A DNA stretch of 64,000 nucleotides from Streptomyces sp. NBC_01237. Lineage in GTDB: Bacteria > Actinomycetota > Actinomycetes > Streptomycetales > Streptomycetaceae. The notes beneath the pieces were generated by a model. The model searched no databases. It worked only from the letters and a program-made list of their open reading frames with translations, and was not told where the DNA came from. Numbering within the stretch: position 1 is the first letter of the stretch; the number at the start of each line of letters is the position of its first letter. The position numbers and the translations under genes are program-made. The DNA lies in the NCBI RefSeq assembly GCF_035917275.1, contig NZ_CP108510.1, positions 252,405 to 316,404 of the forward strand. The letters run 5' to 3'. Shown here in pieces: positions 40,794-49,024 of this stretch.

Positions 40794-41968
40794 GCAAGGC
40801 CGACAAGCTCGGGGCCGGCGCGTCGTTCGGCCAGGCCCGTGCCGTCAGTGCCCGGCGCGCCGCGATCGGAGCCGCCACCGGTGCGCCCACGACAGGTGTT
40901 CCGAACCCCACGGAACTGCCCGTCGGTGTCATCAGCCAGAACCCGGACAACCCCCGCGACCACCTCCGGGACCTCGAAGGGATGGCCGAGAGCGTCCAGG
41001 AGCTCGGTGTCGTCAACGCCATCACCGTCGCCGCCGTCGACGCCTACCTCCGTGAGCGCCCCGACCGCGCGGCCGATCTGGACGAAGGCGCCACCTATAT
41101 CGTCATCGACGGCCACCGCCGTCTCGAAGGCGCTCGCCGCGCCGGGCTGAAGACCATCAAGGTCCAGGTCGACAACGCACGGGTCGCGACCGACGAGGCA
41201 CTGCTCGAAGCCGCCTTCGTCTCCAATGTGCAGCGCGACAACATGACCGATCTGGAACAGGCCCACGCCCTCGACGCCCTGGTGACGTTCTACGGGAGCC
41301 AGACCAAGGCGTCCAAGCGCCTCGGGCTCTCCCAGGCGTCGATCTCCTCCAAGCTCTCCCTGCTGAAGCTTGCACCGGATCTGCAGGCCGAACTGGTGAC
41401 GGGGGAGCGCCAGGTGGAACACGTACGCAACCTCGGCAAGCTGAGCGCGGAGGAACAGCGCGCCGCCGCCGACGCACGAGCCTCGGACGCGGCGCGGCGC
41501 CGACGCCGGTCGAAGCCCGCGAGCACGGCGGAACCTGTTGCGGATTATCACGCCGTGATAATCCGAGACGATCAGCCGACGGGGGAGTCCGCCCCCTCGG
41601 GCGATTATCACGGCGTGATAATCGCTGATGCCGGCCCGACGGGCGAGTCCGACCGGTCCGGGGATTATCACGCCGTGATAATCCGCGACGAGGAGTCGAC
41701 GGGGGAGCCGGACAGCGCCGACGATTATCACGCCGTGATAATCGCTGAGGCCGACGCGACCGACGCCGAACCGGGCGCCCCCGCGCTGCCGTCCCAGTCG
41801 GGCGGCCACGAGGCCCCGGGGGCAAGCGATGCCGCAGCCGGCGGGGGAGTGCCCTGGCACGACCCGGTCGCTCTCGCCGCGATGATCTGCGCCCACATGC
41901 CCTACCAGGAGCGCACCCGGCTGACCCTGCTCCTGGCCGAGAAGAACCGCGCCGAGCTCAAGGGCTGA
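40790..41968 (+). CDS. parB: ParB partition protein with an internal palindrome array
   Basis: A 392-residue ParB. Residues 40-150 form the N-terminal ParB domain (ISQNPDNPRDHL, VIDGHRRLEGARRAG, NVQRDNM), and a helix-turn-helix lies near residues 170-195 (SKRLGLSQASISSKLS). After it, residues 252-318 consist of four 20-residue repeats, each beginning DYHAVII or DYHGVII, because a 21-base parS-like palindrome is repeated every 60 bases in the gene. The C-terminus (residues 345-392) is a helical dimerisation tail. The linker has thus been used as a carrier for the protein's own likely binding sites. Confidence 0.93.
   Translation: MSKADKLGAGASFGQARAVSARRAAIGAATGAPTTGVPNPTELPVGVISQNPDNPRDHLRDLEGMAESVQELGVVNAITVAAVDAYLRERPDRAADLDEGATYIVIDGHRRLEGARRAGLKTIKVQVDNARVATDEALLEAAFVSNVQRDNMTDLEQAHALDALVTFYGSQTKASKRLGLSQASISSKLSLLKLAPDLQAELVTGERQVEHVRNLGKLSAEEQRAAADARASDAARRRRRSKPASTAEPVADYHAVIIRDDQPTGESAPSGDYHGVIIADAGPTGESDRSGDYHAVIIRDEESTGEPDSADDYHAVIIAEADATDAEPGAPALPSQSGGHEAPGASDAAAGGGVPWHDPVALAAMICAHMPYQERTRLTLLLAEKNRAELKG
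41543..41743. repeat. Four parS-like palindromes at exact 60-base spacing inside parB
   Basis: Palindromes at 41543-41563, 41603-41623, 41663-41683 and 41723-41743. Each has arms GATTATCACG and CGTGATAATC around a single C or G. The DNA between them is less conserved than the palindromes, so the sites rather than the whole unit appear to be selected. Confidence 0.88.
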
Positions 41969-42092
41969 AGCCCCACGGTGTGGGGCGCATGGACCGCCCC
42001 ACACCGCCCCACACCGTGCCTGTACGCAAGGTGTACGCCCTTAGTACGCGGTATGTCCGCTGCCGAAGATACGATGCCGACGGGAGGTGCCC

Positions 42093-44357
42093 ATGTCCGA
42101 ATTGTTCGACGCCGTCGACGCACTGATCGCCGGGCAGTCGTCGCTGCCCCCGACCGCCGAGCGGGAGCGGCTGCGCAAGGCCCACGGGCTGAGCCAGGAG
42201 CAGGTGGCGGCTGCGCTGAAGGTCCGTCGCGCCACGGTGGTCTCGTGGGAGAACGGCAGGACGGAGCCGCGTCCGCCCCAGCGCGAGGCATACGCACGGC
42301 TGCTGACCCAACTCGCCGAGCTCTACCCCGCCGAACCGGCCGCCCCGGCTCCCGTCCCCGCCCCGGCGCCGGTGGCTCCGGCCCCGGCCGCCCAGGCTCC
42401 GGCCCCCGCGCCGGCAACTCCCGAGCCGGTCGCTCCCGAGCCGGCCGCCGAGGTCGCCGAACCGGCCCCCGTGTCTCCGGCAGCGAGGAACACCGCGGCT
42501 CGTGGTCCGGCCGGGCAGCCCCCCCGAACCGTGAAATCCACCACGTCGAGAACCACCACGTCGAGAACCACCAGAGCCAGGACCGGCACCCCCACCCCCA
42601 CCACGCCGGCCGCCGCCGTGCCCCCCGACCCCCGCTTCCTGAACGGCCCGCTCGGCGTGCTCGACGGCGACGGATCGCTGTACTGCGTCGGCGGCCTGGT
42701 CCTGGACTGCCCGGCCACGACCGTCGCCTCCCTCGTCGAATGGACCCTCGCCGAGGCGCGGCTCGGCAGCCCCCGGCTCCACCGCAGCGGCAAGGACGGC
42801 GACCCTCTCGTCGTCCTCACAGCCGCCGCCGCCGAGCGTCTCGGACTGCCCGCGACGCTGGAGGACCGCAGGGGCCTGCGGCTGCCCGAGAACCACAAGG
42901 TGGTCCAGCAGGTGACGAAGGCGCGGTGGCAGCTCACCCGGCGCGGCTTCGGCCCCTGGACGCGGATCTACCGCCCGGTGCAGTCCGGGCAGCGCCAGTG
43001 CGTCCAGTTCGCGGTCCTGCCGTGGGGTGCGCTGGACACCCGCTCCTGGGGCGCCGCCGACCGCATGCCGCCGGAAGAACTCGCCGCGGTGCTCGGTACG
43101 TTCGCCCGGCGGGTCATCACCCCGCGCGGCTCCACCGCCGTGTCCGGACTGGAACTGATGACCGCGCTCCGTCCGCCGACCAGGGCGGTGCCGGACGGGA
43201 CCACCGGCGCATGGACGTCGGGCCCGGTCGCCGGTTCCCTGGCCGAGCCGGTCGACCCCGCGCCCCCGGAGGCCCCCGACGAACACCCGGTCGCCGCCGC
43301 CCTGTTCCCCCGGGGCCACCGGCGTACCCCGGCCGAGGTCCTCGACGAAGAGGCCTACGAGTGGGTCCGGGACCCGCAGTTGCTCACCGACGCCGAATGC
43401 GAGCGGAAGTACGCGGTGGGCATCGACGTCAACACGGCCTTCCTCGCCGCCGCCAACCGCCTCCTCGTCGGCCTCGGCGCACCGGTCCACGTACGGGCGC
43501 CCGTCTTCGACAAGGCGGTGCCCGGTTCCTGGCTGATCGATCTGTCCGGCATCGAGCTGGACCCCCGGCTGCCGTCCCCCTTCACCCCGCACGGCGTACG
43601 CCCCGACGGCCCGGCCTGGTACGCGACTCCCACCGTGGCGTACGCGTACGAGCTCATCGCCACCTACCGGCTGCCCGTCACGGTCGCCCCGCTGGAGGCC
43701 TGGGTCCGTCCGGAGTCGGGGCCGTACCTGGACCCCTGGTACAAGCACCTCAGCGAGGCGTACAAGACGACGATGGCCGACCTCGGTGTCGGCTCCGGCG
43801 TGGGGGAGGAGGAGTTCCTCGCGGCGATGGCCACCCACAAGGAGACCGACCCGGGCATGGGCACCGTCCTGTCCGCGATCAAGTCCACGGTCAAGGGCGG
43901 CATCGGGAAGCTCCGGGAACGCCCGCAGGGAGCGTCGTACAGGTACGGGGACCGGTGGCCCGCGCTGGAACGCCCGACCTGGCGCCCGGACATCCGGGCC
44001 GCCGTCATCTCCGCCGCCCGGATCAATATGCACCGCAAGATCCTCAAGACGGCGCTGGCCACTCAGTCCTCGCCCGCCCCGGCCGGGCATCTCACGTTCG
44101 ACGAGGACGCGTTGATCCCCGTGGCGCTGCTGTCCGACTGCGCGGTCTACCTCGCCGACGGCCCCTCACCGCTGGACGTCCTGCCCCGTACCCCCGAAGG
44201 AAAGCCCGCCCCCGGCAGCTTCCGCCTCGGGGTGTCCCCCGGCATGGTCAAGCACGAGGGCACCCAGGACCTCCTGTGGGCCGTGCGGATGCTCGACGAG
44301 GGCCACAACCCGGCCCGGCACATCAAGGGCAACGACGCCGCCGACGACGGAGAGTAG
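42093..44357 (+). CDS. tap: Telomere-associated protein Tap
   Basis: A 754-residue Tap protein, which recruits the terminal protein to the 3' overhangs of linear replicons. Residues 25-80 form an XRE-type helix-turn-helix (HGLSQEQVAAALKVRRATVVSWENG), residues 82-185 a Pro/Ala-rich linker, and the rest a large domain. In that domain GIDVNTAF (about 445), KSTVKGGIGKL (about 600) and LLSDCAVY (about 680) look like the A, B and C motifs of family B DNA polymerases in order and spacing; this is my inference. ATG 42093 follows GGGAGG. It forms an operon with tpg nine bases downstream. Confidence 0.92.
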   Translation: MSELFDAVDALIAGQSSLPPTAERERLRKAHGLSQEQVAAALKVRRATVVSWENGRTEPRPPQREAYARLLTQLAELYPAEPAAPAPVPAPAPVAPAPAAQAPAPAPATPEPVAPEPAAEVAEPAPVSPAARNTAARGPAGQPPRTVKSTTSRTTTSRTTRARTGTPTPTTPAAAVPPDPRFLNGPLGVLDGDGSLYCVGGLVLDCPATTVASLVEWTLAEARLGSPRLHRSGKDGDPLVVLTAAAAERLGLPATLEDRRGLRLPENHKVVQQVTKARWQLTRRGFGPWTRIYRPVQSGQRQCVQFAVLPWGALDTRSWGAADRMPPEELAAVLGTFARRVITPRGSTAVSGLELMTALRPPTRAVPDGTTGAWTSGPVAGSLAEPVDPAPPEAPDEHPVAAALFPRGHRRTPAEVLDEEAYEWVRDPQLLTDAECERKYAVGIDVNTAFLAAANRLLVGLGAPVHVRAPVFDKAVPGSWLIDLSGIELDPRLPSPFTPHGVRPDGPAWYATPTVAYAYELIATYRLPVTVAPLEAWVRPESGPYLDPWYKHLSEAYKTTMADLGVGSGVGEEEFLAAMATHKETDPGMGTVLSAIKSTVKGGIGKLRERPQGASYRYGDRWPALERPTWRPDIRAAVISAARINMHRKILKTALATQSSPAPAGHLTFDEDALIPVALLSDCAVYLADGPSPLDVLPRTPEGKPAPGSFRLGVSPGMVKHEGTQDLLWAVRMLDEGHNPARHIKGNDAADDGE

Positions 44358-44366
44358 AGCACCTCG

Positions 44367-44924
44367 ATGGGCATCTTCGAAGACAGCCTCGACAAGGCCG
44401 CCGCCAACACGGCGACCCGCCCGATCCCGAAGTCGGCCGGGGCCCAGGTCCGTTTCCTGGTGAAGCAGCTCAAGAACTCCACCCGGGCGGCGGCCCAGCT
44501 CCTGAGCGTCTCGCAGCGCACCGTGGAGCGCTATCTCAAGGGCCAGATCAAGCACCCGCGCCCCGAGCTCGCCGCCCGCCTGGAGGCCGAGGTCCGCAAG
44601 CGCTGGCAGCCCCGCGTCCGCGACCGGGCGAAGAAGCAGGCCGCGACCTCGACCGGCATCGTGATCGAGACCCGGGCCCGTTTCGGCTTCACCGCCGCCC
44701 CCGGCACCACCGACGACGGACGCATCCGGCTCATCACCCAGCACCTGCCCCCGGCGTACGCGGCCCGCCTGTTCGACGCCCAGAGCGCGGGCGCCACCGA
44801 ACAGCAGCTGCGGAACATCGCCGCCGAGGGCCTCCAGGACCAGTACTTCCGGGACCGCGGCCGCCGTGCCGAGGGCCTTCAGGTCGAGTTCACCGATATC
44901 GACTACGTGGAGCTGGACTTCTGA
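44367..44924 (+). CDS. tpg: Telomere terminal protein Tpg
   Basis: A 185-residue terminal protein of the standard Tpg length. It is attached covalently to the 5' ends of linear Streptomyces replicons and primes end patching. Signatures: SLDKAAANTATRPIPKSAGAQ near the start, the helix-turn-helix LLSVSQRTVERYLKGQ, HPRPELAARLEAEVRKRWQPRVR, TRARFGFTA and EFTDIDYVELDF at the end. The Thr/Ser that bonds to DNA is expected in the central region but I cannot fix it. It is co-transcribed with tap and ends one base before the stop of the convergent VOC gene. Confidence 0.95.
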   Translation: MGIFEDSLDKAAANTATRPIPKSAGAQVRFLVKQLKNSTRAAAQLLSVSQRTVERYLKGQIKHPRPELAARLEAEVRKRWQPRVRDRAKKQAATSTGIVIETRARFGFTAAPGTTDDGRIRLITQHLPPAYAARLFDAQSAGATEQQLRNIAAEGLQDQYFRDRGRRAEGLQVEFTDIDYVELDF

Positions 44925-44925
44925 C

Positions 44926-45330
44926 TCAGTCCGCCACGTCCTGCGGATACCAGCGCAGCTCGACGGTGTTGCCGTCAGGATCCTGTACGTAGACCGACTG
45001 CGCGGAGCCCCGCGCACCGTAGCGGTCCACGGGGCCCTCCAGCACGGTGAAGGCGCCCGAGTCGATGACCTGCTGCCAGTCCAACGGCTCGACGACCAGG
45101 CAGATATGGTCCACGTTCGACTCGGAGCGCGGGCGGTCGAGCAGATCGATGATCGTCGTCGGGCTGATCCGCACCGACGGGAACGGGATCTTTCCGGCCC
45201 GCCACTCGTCCACCCGGACCGGCTCCAGGCCGAGCGGCCCGCAGTAGAACGCCAGGGCGCGCTCGACGTCCTGCACGTTGAGCACCAGGTGATCGAAATC
45301 CTTGACGCGCACGTGCGCTCGCATTCCCAT
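44926..45330 (-). CDS. VOC-family (glyoxalase/bleomycin-resistance fold) protein
   Basis: A 134-residue single VOC protein: DFDHLVLNVQDVERALAFYCGPLGLEPV at the N-terminus, VDHICLVV in the middle and VYVQDPDGNTVELRWYP at the end, which give two beta-alpha-beta repeats with His/His/Glu metal ligands. Members include glyoxalases, dioxygenases and drug-binding proteins. In an enediyne producer, resistance or detoxification is conceivable. It is followed on the same strand by nothing, because it converges tightly with tpg. Confidence 0.88.
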   Translation of the reverse strand: MGMRAHVRVKDFDHLVLNVQDVERALAFYCGPLGLEPVRVDEWRAGKIPFPSVRISPTTIIDLLDRPRSESNVDHICLVVEPLDWQQVIDSGAFTVLEGPVDRYGARGSAQSVYVQDPDGNTVELRWYPQDVAD

Positions 45331-45412
45331 GAAACAGCCTTTCCATGTTCCGGCCCGGTCCGCGGCGGACCGTACCCTCCGACCGGCCCGCCGCTTCGGA
45401 CGCCGGGCCGTC

Positions 45413-45450
45413 GGGGCGTGACTGTCCCAGGAACCGGACAGCCACGCCCC
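45413..45450 (-). terminator. Terminator hairpin after the nitroreductase-hemerythrin gene
   Basis: GGGGCGTG-A-CTGTCC pairs with GGACAG-C-CACGCCCC around an eight-base loop, 12 bases after the stop codon of the gene at 45463. Confidence 0.75.
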
Positions 45451-45462
45451 CATCTGTCCGCG

Positions 45463-46389
45463 TCAAGCATTGCCGACGGGGGGAGCCGGAGGAGCCGGGG
45501 GCCAGGGAACATCGGTGAGGAGGGGGAGAATCGACGCTTCCTCGTAGTCGAGGTGCGCGTTGAGTTCCGCCGACATCTCCGCCAGCTCCTCACGGAAACG
45601 CCGGGGGTCGGCGATGGTGATCCCGGCGAGCAGGGACGCCAGTTCGCCCTGGATGCGCGCGACCGTACGGTGCTCCTCGCGAAGCCGGTCGAAGGTGTCG
45701 CCGAGGCCGGGGTGGTAGCGCGCGATCCCCGGGAACAGATGCGCGTCCTCGCTGGTGTGGTGGAACTCCAGCGCCTGGCAGAACGCCAGGCACCGCTGCC
45801 GGATCTGCAGCCCGAGCCCCGGGGGAGCGGGCTCACCGGGCCCCTGGTGAGCCGCGCGTACCGCGAAGTGGGCCTCGACCTCGGCGCTCACCTGACGCAG
45901 CTGACCGCGCAGCCAGGTGTGCACCTCCCGCACCTTGTCGGCGAGGGTACGGATGTCGTGGGGCCCCTCCCAGCCGTCGGGCTCGGCCCGCTCCAGCACC
46001 ACCACCGGCAGCATGCGGGAGGTCCGGTCCTGGTAGTCGCCGTACCCGGGCTCCGCCCGTACGACATGGGCGAACAGCTCGTCACGCCGCGCCCCTTCGG
46101 CGGGGACCGCGAGGGCTTGGAACGTACGGGTGCCGATCTCCACCCGTACGACGGGGTGGGCGAGCAGATTGTGGTACCAGGCGGGATGGACCGGGCCGCC
46201 GAGGTTGGACCCGACGAGCAGAAGCGCGTCGTCGTGGCGGACGTAGCCGAGGGGAGTGGTCCGCTCGGCCCCCGACCTGGCGCCGGTGGTCGTCAGCAGG
46301 AGCAGGTTCCCGCCTTCGAACGGGCCGCCGACCTTCCCTCCGTTGGCACGGAACTCCTCGATGACGGATTCATTGAAAGACATGGGCAT
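45463..46389 (-). CDS. Ddn-type F420-dependent nitroreductase fused to a hemerythrin domain
   Basis: A 308-residue two-domain protein. Residues 1-140 match the Ddn/DUF385 deazaflavin-dependent nitroreductase fold (LLLLTTTGARSG, TTPLGYV, VHPAWYHNLLAHP). Residues 150-300 form a four-helix hemerythrin-like bundle with the iron ligands HTWL, EFHHTSEDAHLFP, EEHRTV and HLDYEEASILP. A fusion could couple F420H2 chemistry with oxygen or oxidant sensing through a di-iron centre. ATG 46389 is used; ATG 46383 is equally possible. A 400-base gap with no visible gene lies upstream. Confidence 0.85.
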   Translation of the reverse strand: MPMSFNESVIEEFRANGGKVGGPFEGGNLLLLTTTGARSGAERTTPLGYVRHDDALLLVGSNLGGPVHPAWYHNLLAHPVVRVEIGTRTFQALAVPAEGARRDELFAHVVRAEPGYGDYQDRTSRMLPVVVLERAEPDGWEGPHDIRTLADKVREVHTWLRGQLRQVSAEVEAHFAVRAAHQGPGEPAPPGLGLQIRQRCLAFCQALEFHHTSEDAHLFPGIARYHPGLGDTFDRLREEHRTVARIQGELASLLAGITIADPRRFREELAEMSAELNAHLDYEEASILPLLTDVPWPPAPPAPPVGNA

Positions 46390-46785
46390 GCGGTGGGTGT
46401 CTCCGGAAGACGCGCGTTTCCGCAGGAGCGGCGGAAACGCGGATGGGTCCGCAAGGGCTGCGGAGATGGCCGGTGGTGACCTGCGCAGGGCGAAGCGCCG
46501 CACGGCTCCCGCACGCGGACGACCCGGGGCACACGACAGCGGTGCCGGGAAACGCGAAGGGTGAAGGAGAAGGCGCGGCTGCGCTACGTCAGATACAGGG
46601 CGCGGAGCAGAAACTCATGACGGACCCCTTGATGAAGGGTGCTCGCCCGACCACCGGCCGGCCCACTGCTCATTGACCGGCGCCACGCGGCACCGGTTCC
46701 ATTACATGGACGCGGACCTCGCCTGTCAACACGGACGATCATCCACCGGGGCGCGGCAGACCGTCAGAGGCTGGTCAGGCATCGG
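46390..46785. other. Intergenic region, nothing recognised
   Basis: This gap of about 400 bases lies between two leftward genes. I see no coding frame with supporting features, no repeat and no strong hairpin. It should hold the promoter of the nitroreductase-hemerythrin gene. Confidence 0.4.
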
Positions 46786-47460
46786 TCAGGGACTTGTGAC
46801 GGGCAGCCTGGCGCACTGACGGCAGGCACGCGCCGAGGCGGCGACGCGCGCGTGGAAGGCGAGGGTGGCCACACAGACGGCAACGCTCAGCGGCCAGTTC
46901 ACCGCCGCCACGGAAGCGACGGTGAGGGTCAGCGCGCTCAGTGCGAGGGCCACCGCGGCGGCGGTGCCCGTCCACGCGACCACGAGCGGCAGCCTGCGCG
47001 GGGTGGGCAGCCGGCGCGCGAGGGAGCCCGTGACACCGAGGAGCACCGCCGCCAGCAATGCCGTGAGGACCGCTGTGCCGCCCAGAGGGGCGACCACCGC
47101 CCGCACGGGGTCCGGCAGCCGGTGACCCGCCGTACGGGCGGAGAGCTCCACCAGGTACCAGCACAGGATCGGGAAGGGGACGATCAGCATGACCGTGCGT
47201 GCGGTGTGACGGGCCTGGGCGATGGTCAGTTCGTGCTGGAAGCCCGGCGCGAGCTCGGCCACGGTGCCGAACTGACGGACCGCCTGGCGGGCGGCGTCCC
47301 GACCCGGTTCGGCCGACAGCCCCTGCGCGGCGTCCAGGAGGCCGTCTCGCAGCTCGTCCACCATCCGGTCCTTGATCCGTGCGGGGCCGTGAAGAACGGC
47401 CGTCAGATCGGCGATGTGGGACTCGATGGGGTCATCGGCCAGCGCCTCGGGCGTCCTCAC
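46786..47460 (-). CDS. Membrane protein with permease-prefix domain, PadR partner
   Basis: A 224-residue protein: an N-terminal helical domain (ESHIADLTAVLHGPARIKDRMVDELRDGLLDAA) as found in PadR-linked permease-prefix proteins, then about five membrane helices. GTG 47460 overlaps the PadR stop (GTGA), so the pair is coupled. Such proteins are often regulated by, or regulate, the adjacent PadR repressor. Substrate unknown. Confidence 0.8.
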   Translation of the reverse strand: MRTPEALADDPIESHIADLTAVLHGPARIKDRMVDELRDGLLDAAQGLSAEPGRDAARQAVRQFGTVAELAPGFQHELTIAQARHTARTVMLIVPFPILCWYLVELSARTAGHRLPDPVRAVVAPLGGTAVLTALLAAVLLGVTGSLARRLPTPRRLPLVVAWTGTAAAVALALSALTLTVASVAAVNWPLSVAVCVATLAFHARVAASARACRQCARLPVTSP

Positions 47461-47798
47461 GTCGCGTGCCCGGCGGCCGGGGCGGGCTCCAGCACCGAGC
47501 CGATCGCGGCGGTGAACTCCCTCCACCCCGTGCGCTCCTCGGCCAGAGTGCGCCGCCCGGCGTCGGTGAGTTCGTAACAGCGCTTCCGCCGTTCACCCAC
47601 CGACTCCCAGACGCTGCGCAGCAGTCCGAGCCGCTCCAGCCGGTTGAGCGCGGGGTAGATGGTGCCCTTGCGCAGCTCCAGCACGCCGTTGCTGCGCTCC
47701 GAGACCGCGGTGATGATCGCGTAGCCGTGCAGTGGGCCGGACTCCAGTACGGACAGCAGCAGTCCGTCCAGGTGCCCGCGTACCGCATCCGTCTTCAT
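47457..47798 (-). CDS. PadR-family transcriptional regulator
   Basis: A 113-residue PadR repressor: GHLDGLLLSVLESGPLHGYAIITAV at the N-terminus, LELRKGTIYPALNRLERLGLL as the recognition helix and wing, and RRKRCYELTDAGRRTL at the end. It is divergent from a membrane-protein gene, with two strong palindromes in the 87-base promoter region between them, so it probably represses both directions. Confidence 0.9.
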   Translation of the reverse strand: MKTDAVRGHLDGLLLSVLESGPLHGYAIITAVSERSNGVLELRKGTIYPALNRLERLGLLRSVWESVGERRKRCYELTDAGRRTLAEERTGWREFTAAIGSVLEPAPAAGHAT

Positions 47799-47836
47799 AG
47801 TCAGGCAGCCTACCCAAACGGGCCACCTCTGTGCTA

Positions 47837-47870
47837 CCTATCGATAGGCAGCCAACCCATTGGCTGCCTA
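47837..47870. promoter_or_regulatory. PadR operator candidates: two overlapping palindromes
   Basis: CCTATCGATAGG (47837-47848) is a perfect 12-base palindrome. TAGGCAGCCAA and TTGGCTGCCTA (47845-47870) form 11-base arms around CCCA. Both lie between the divergent PadR and DUF2269-like genes. Confidence 0.7.
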
Positions 47871-47885
47871 TCCGAGAGGGCTCCT

Positions 47886-48374
47886 GTGACCAAGTTCCTG
47901 CTTTCCCTGCATGTCCTGGCGGCGATCCTGACGGTCGGGCCCATCACGGTCGCGGCCTCGATGTTCCCCCGCTACGCCCGGACTCCGGCCGGCGACGGCG
48001 ACGGCCCGGGGGAGGGGAACGGCAGGACCGCGGCGTTCCTGCACCGGATCTGCCGTGGCTACACGGTCGTGGGCCTCGCCGTACCGGTCTTCGGCGCCGC
48101 CACGGGGGCACAGCTGGGCGTCCTGACCGATGCCTGGCTGCTGGCCTCGGTCGGGCTGACGGCCGCCGCCGCGGCCCTGCTCCTGATAGTGATCCTCCCC
48201 GGGCAACAGCGACTGCTCGCCCTGCCCACGGACGAGGTCCCGGACGGGGGCGCCGTGGAGATGATGCGGGCGTCGGCGGCCCGGCTCTCCATGACCACCG
48301 GGATCTTCAATCTGCTCTGGACGGCCGTGGTCGTCCTGATGATCGTCCGGCCCGGCTCCACGACGGGAGCCTGA
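47886..48374 (+). CDS. DUF2269-like membrane protein
   Basis: A 162-residue protein with four membrane helices, beginning KFLLSLHVLAAILTVGPITVAASMFPRYAR, a pattern typical of DUF2269 proteins with a conserved histidine in the first helix. GTG 47886 is the start. It is divergent from padR and probably controlled by it. The function of this family is unknown; a role in stress or drug response would fit PadR control. Confidence 0.75.
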   Translation: MTKFLLSLHVLAAILTVGPITVAASMFPRYARTPAGDGDGPGEGNGRTAAFLHRICRGYTVVGLAVPVFGAATGAQLGVLTDAWLLASVGLTAAAAALLLIVILPGQQRLLALPTDEVPDGGAVEMMRASAARLSMTTGIFNLLWTAVVVLMIVRPGSTTGA

Positions 48375-48390
48375 CACCAGGGGCGACCCG

Positions 48391-48414
48391 CCCCGCCTCT
48401 CCCGACAGGCGGGG
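48391..48414 (+). terminator. Terminator hairpin before origin B
   Basis: CCCCGCCT pairs with AGGCGGGG around an eight-base loop, 17 bases after the membrane-protein stop. It would shield the origin from read-through. Confidence 0.6.
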
Positions 48415-49024
48415 GGACTGCCAGGGCCTGACCGGGGGAGGGCCGACAGTGGCTGGGGCCCTTTCGGTCCCTGCCCTTCAGTCCCTGTATGAAAGTGCAG
48501 GTCAGAGACGTTCCGGTCCCCGGAAAAGGGACTGAAGGGACTCAACTTCCTAGTTATAACTCCACTAGCGCGTAGGCGCGTGTATGCGCGGGCGTATGAA
48601 TGTATGTATGTATGCCTTGTATCTAGGCTGGCTCATAATTAGGGATTTCAGTCCCTTCAGTCCCTGATCAGAGGGGTACTACCCCTCTGACCTGCGGTTT
48701 TCCCAGGGACTGAAGCACAGGGACCGAAAGGGCCCCAGCCCTGCCTCTGGCCGTTCAGACCCTCCACCGGACCCCTCCGTGCCGCCGGAGGGCGCGCCGC
48801 CCCCTCCGGGAGCCTGTTTCCCGGCAACTCGCCCGGAGGGACCCGCCAGTCCCTGCGTCCGGTCGGTCCCTGCCTCCGCCGCACGGCGGAGGCAGGGACT
48901 CAAGGGACCGGGAATCTGATAGAACGGCACGCGGGTCGAAACCGTCATTCCCTGCGGATCCACGTCATAGACTCTCTTCCGAAAGTGAGTCCCTTCGGTC
49001 CCTGCCCACGGCAGGGAACCCCCT
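48415..49024. other. Replication origin candidate B: iterons with core GGTCCCT/AGTCCCT
   Basis: The layout mirrors origin A, but the iteron core is GGTCCCT/AGTCCCT instead of GGTCGCT/AGTCGCT. Paired copies include AAAGGGACTGAAGGGACTC near 48533, TTTCAGTCCCTTCAGTCCCT near 48648, GGGACTGAAGCACAGGGAC near 48705 and GAGTCCCTTCGGTCCCT near 48988. A lower-GC patch (TAGTTATAAC, GTATGTATGTATGCC, CATAATTAGG; about 48550-48645) is the likely unwinding element. The origin box CTGACCTGCGGTTTTCCCAG is at 48687-48706. Confidence 0.78.

Noticed and set aside
41543..41743. The regular 60-base repeats considered as a CRISPR array
   Set aside because: The repeats are in frame within parB, the spacers encode a conserved protein linker, and the repeat is a ParB-site-like palindrome found elsewhere; no cas genes are present.
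41958..44090. A 710-codon open frame on the minus strand across tap
   Set aside because: Glycine/arginine-rich composition with no motif; the plus strand encodes Tap with a clear start signal and domains.
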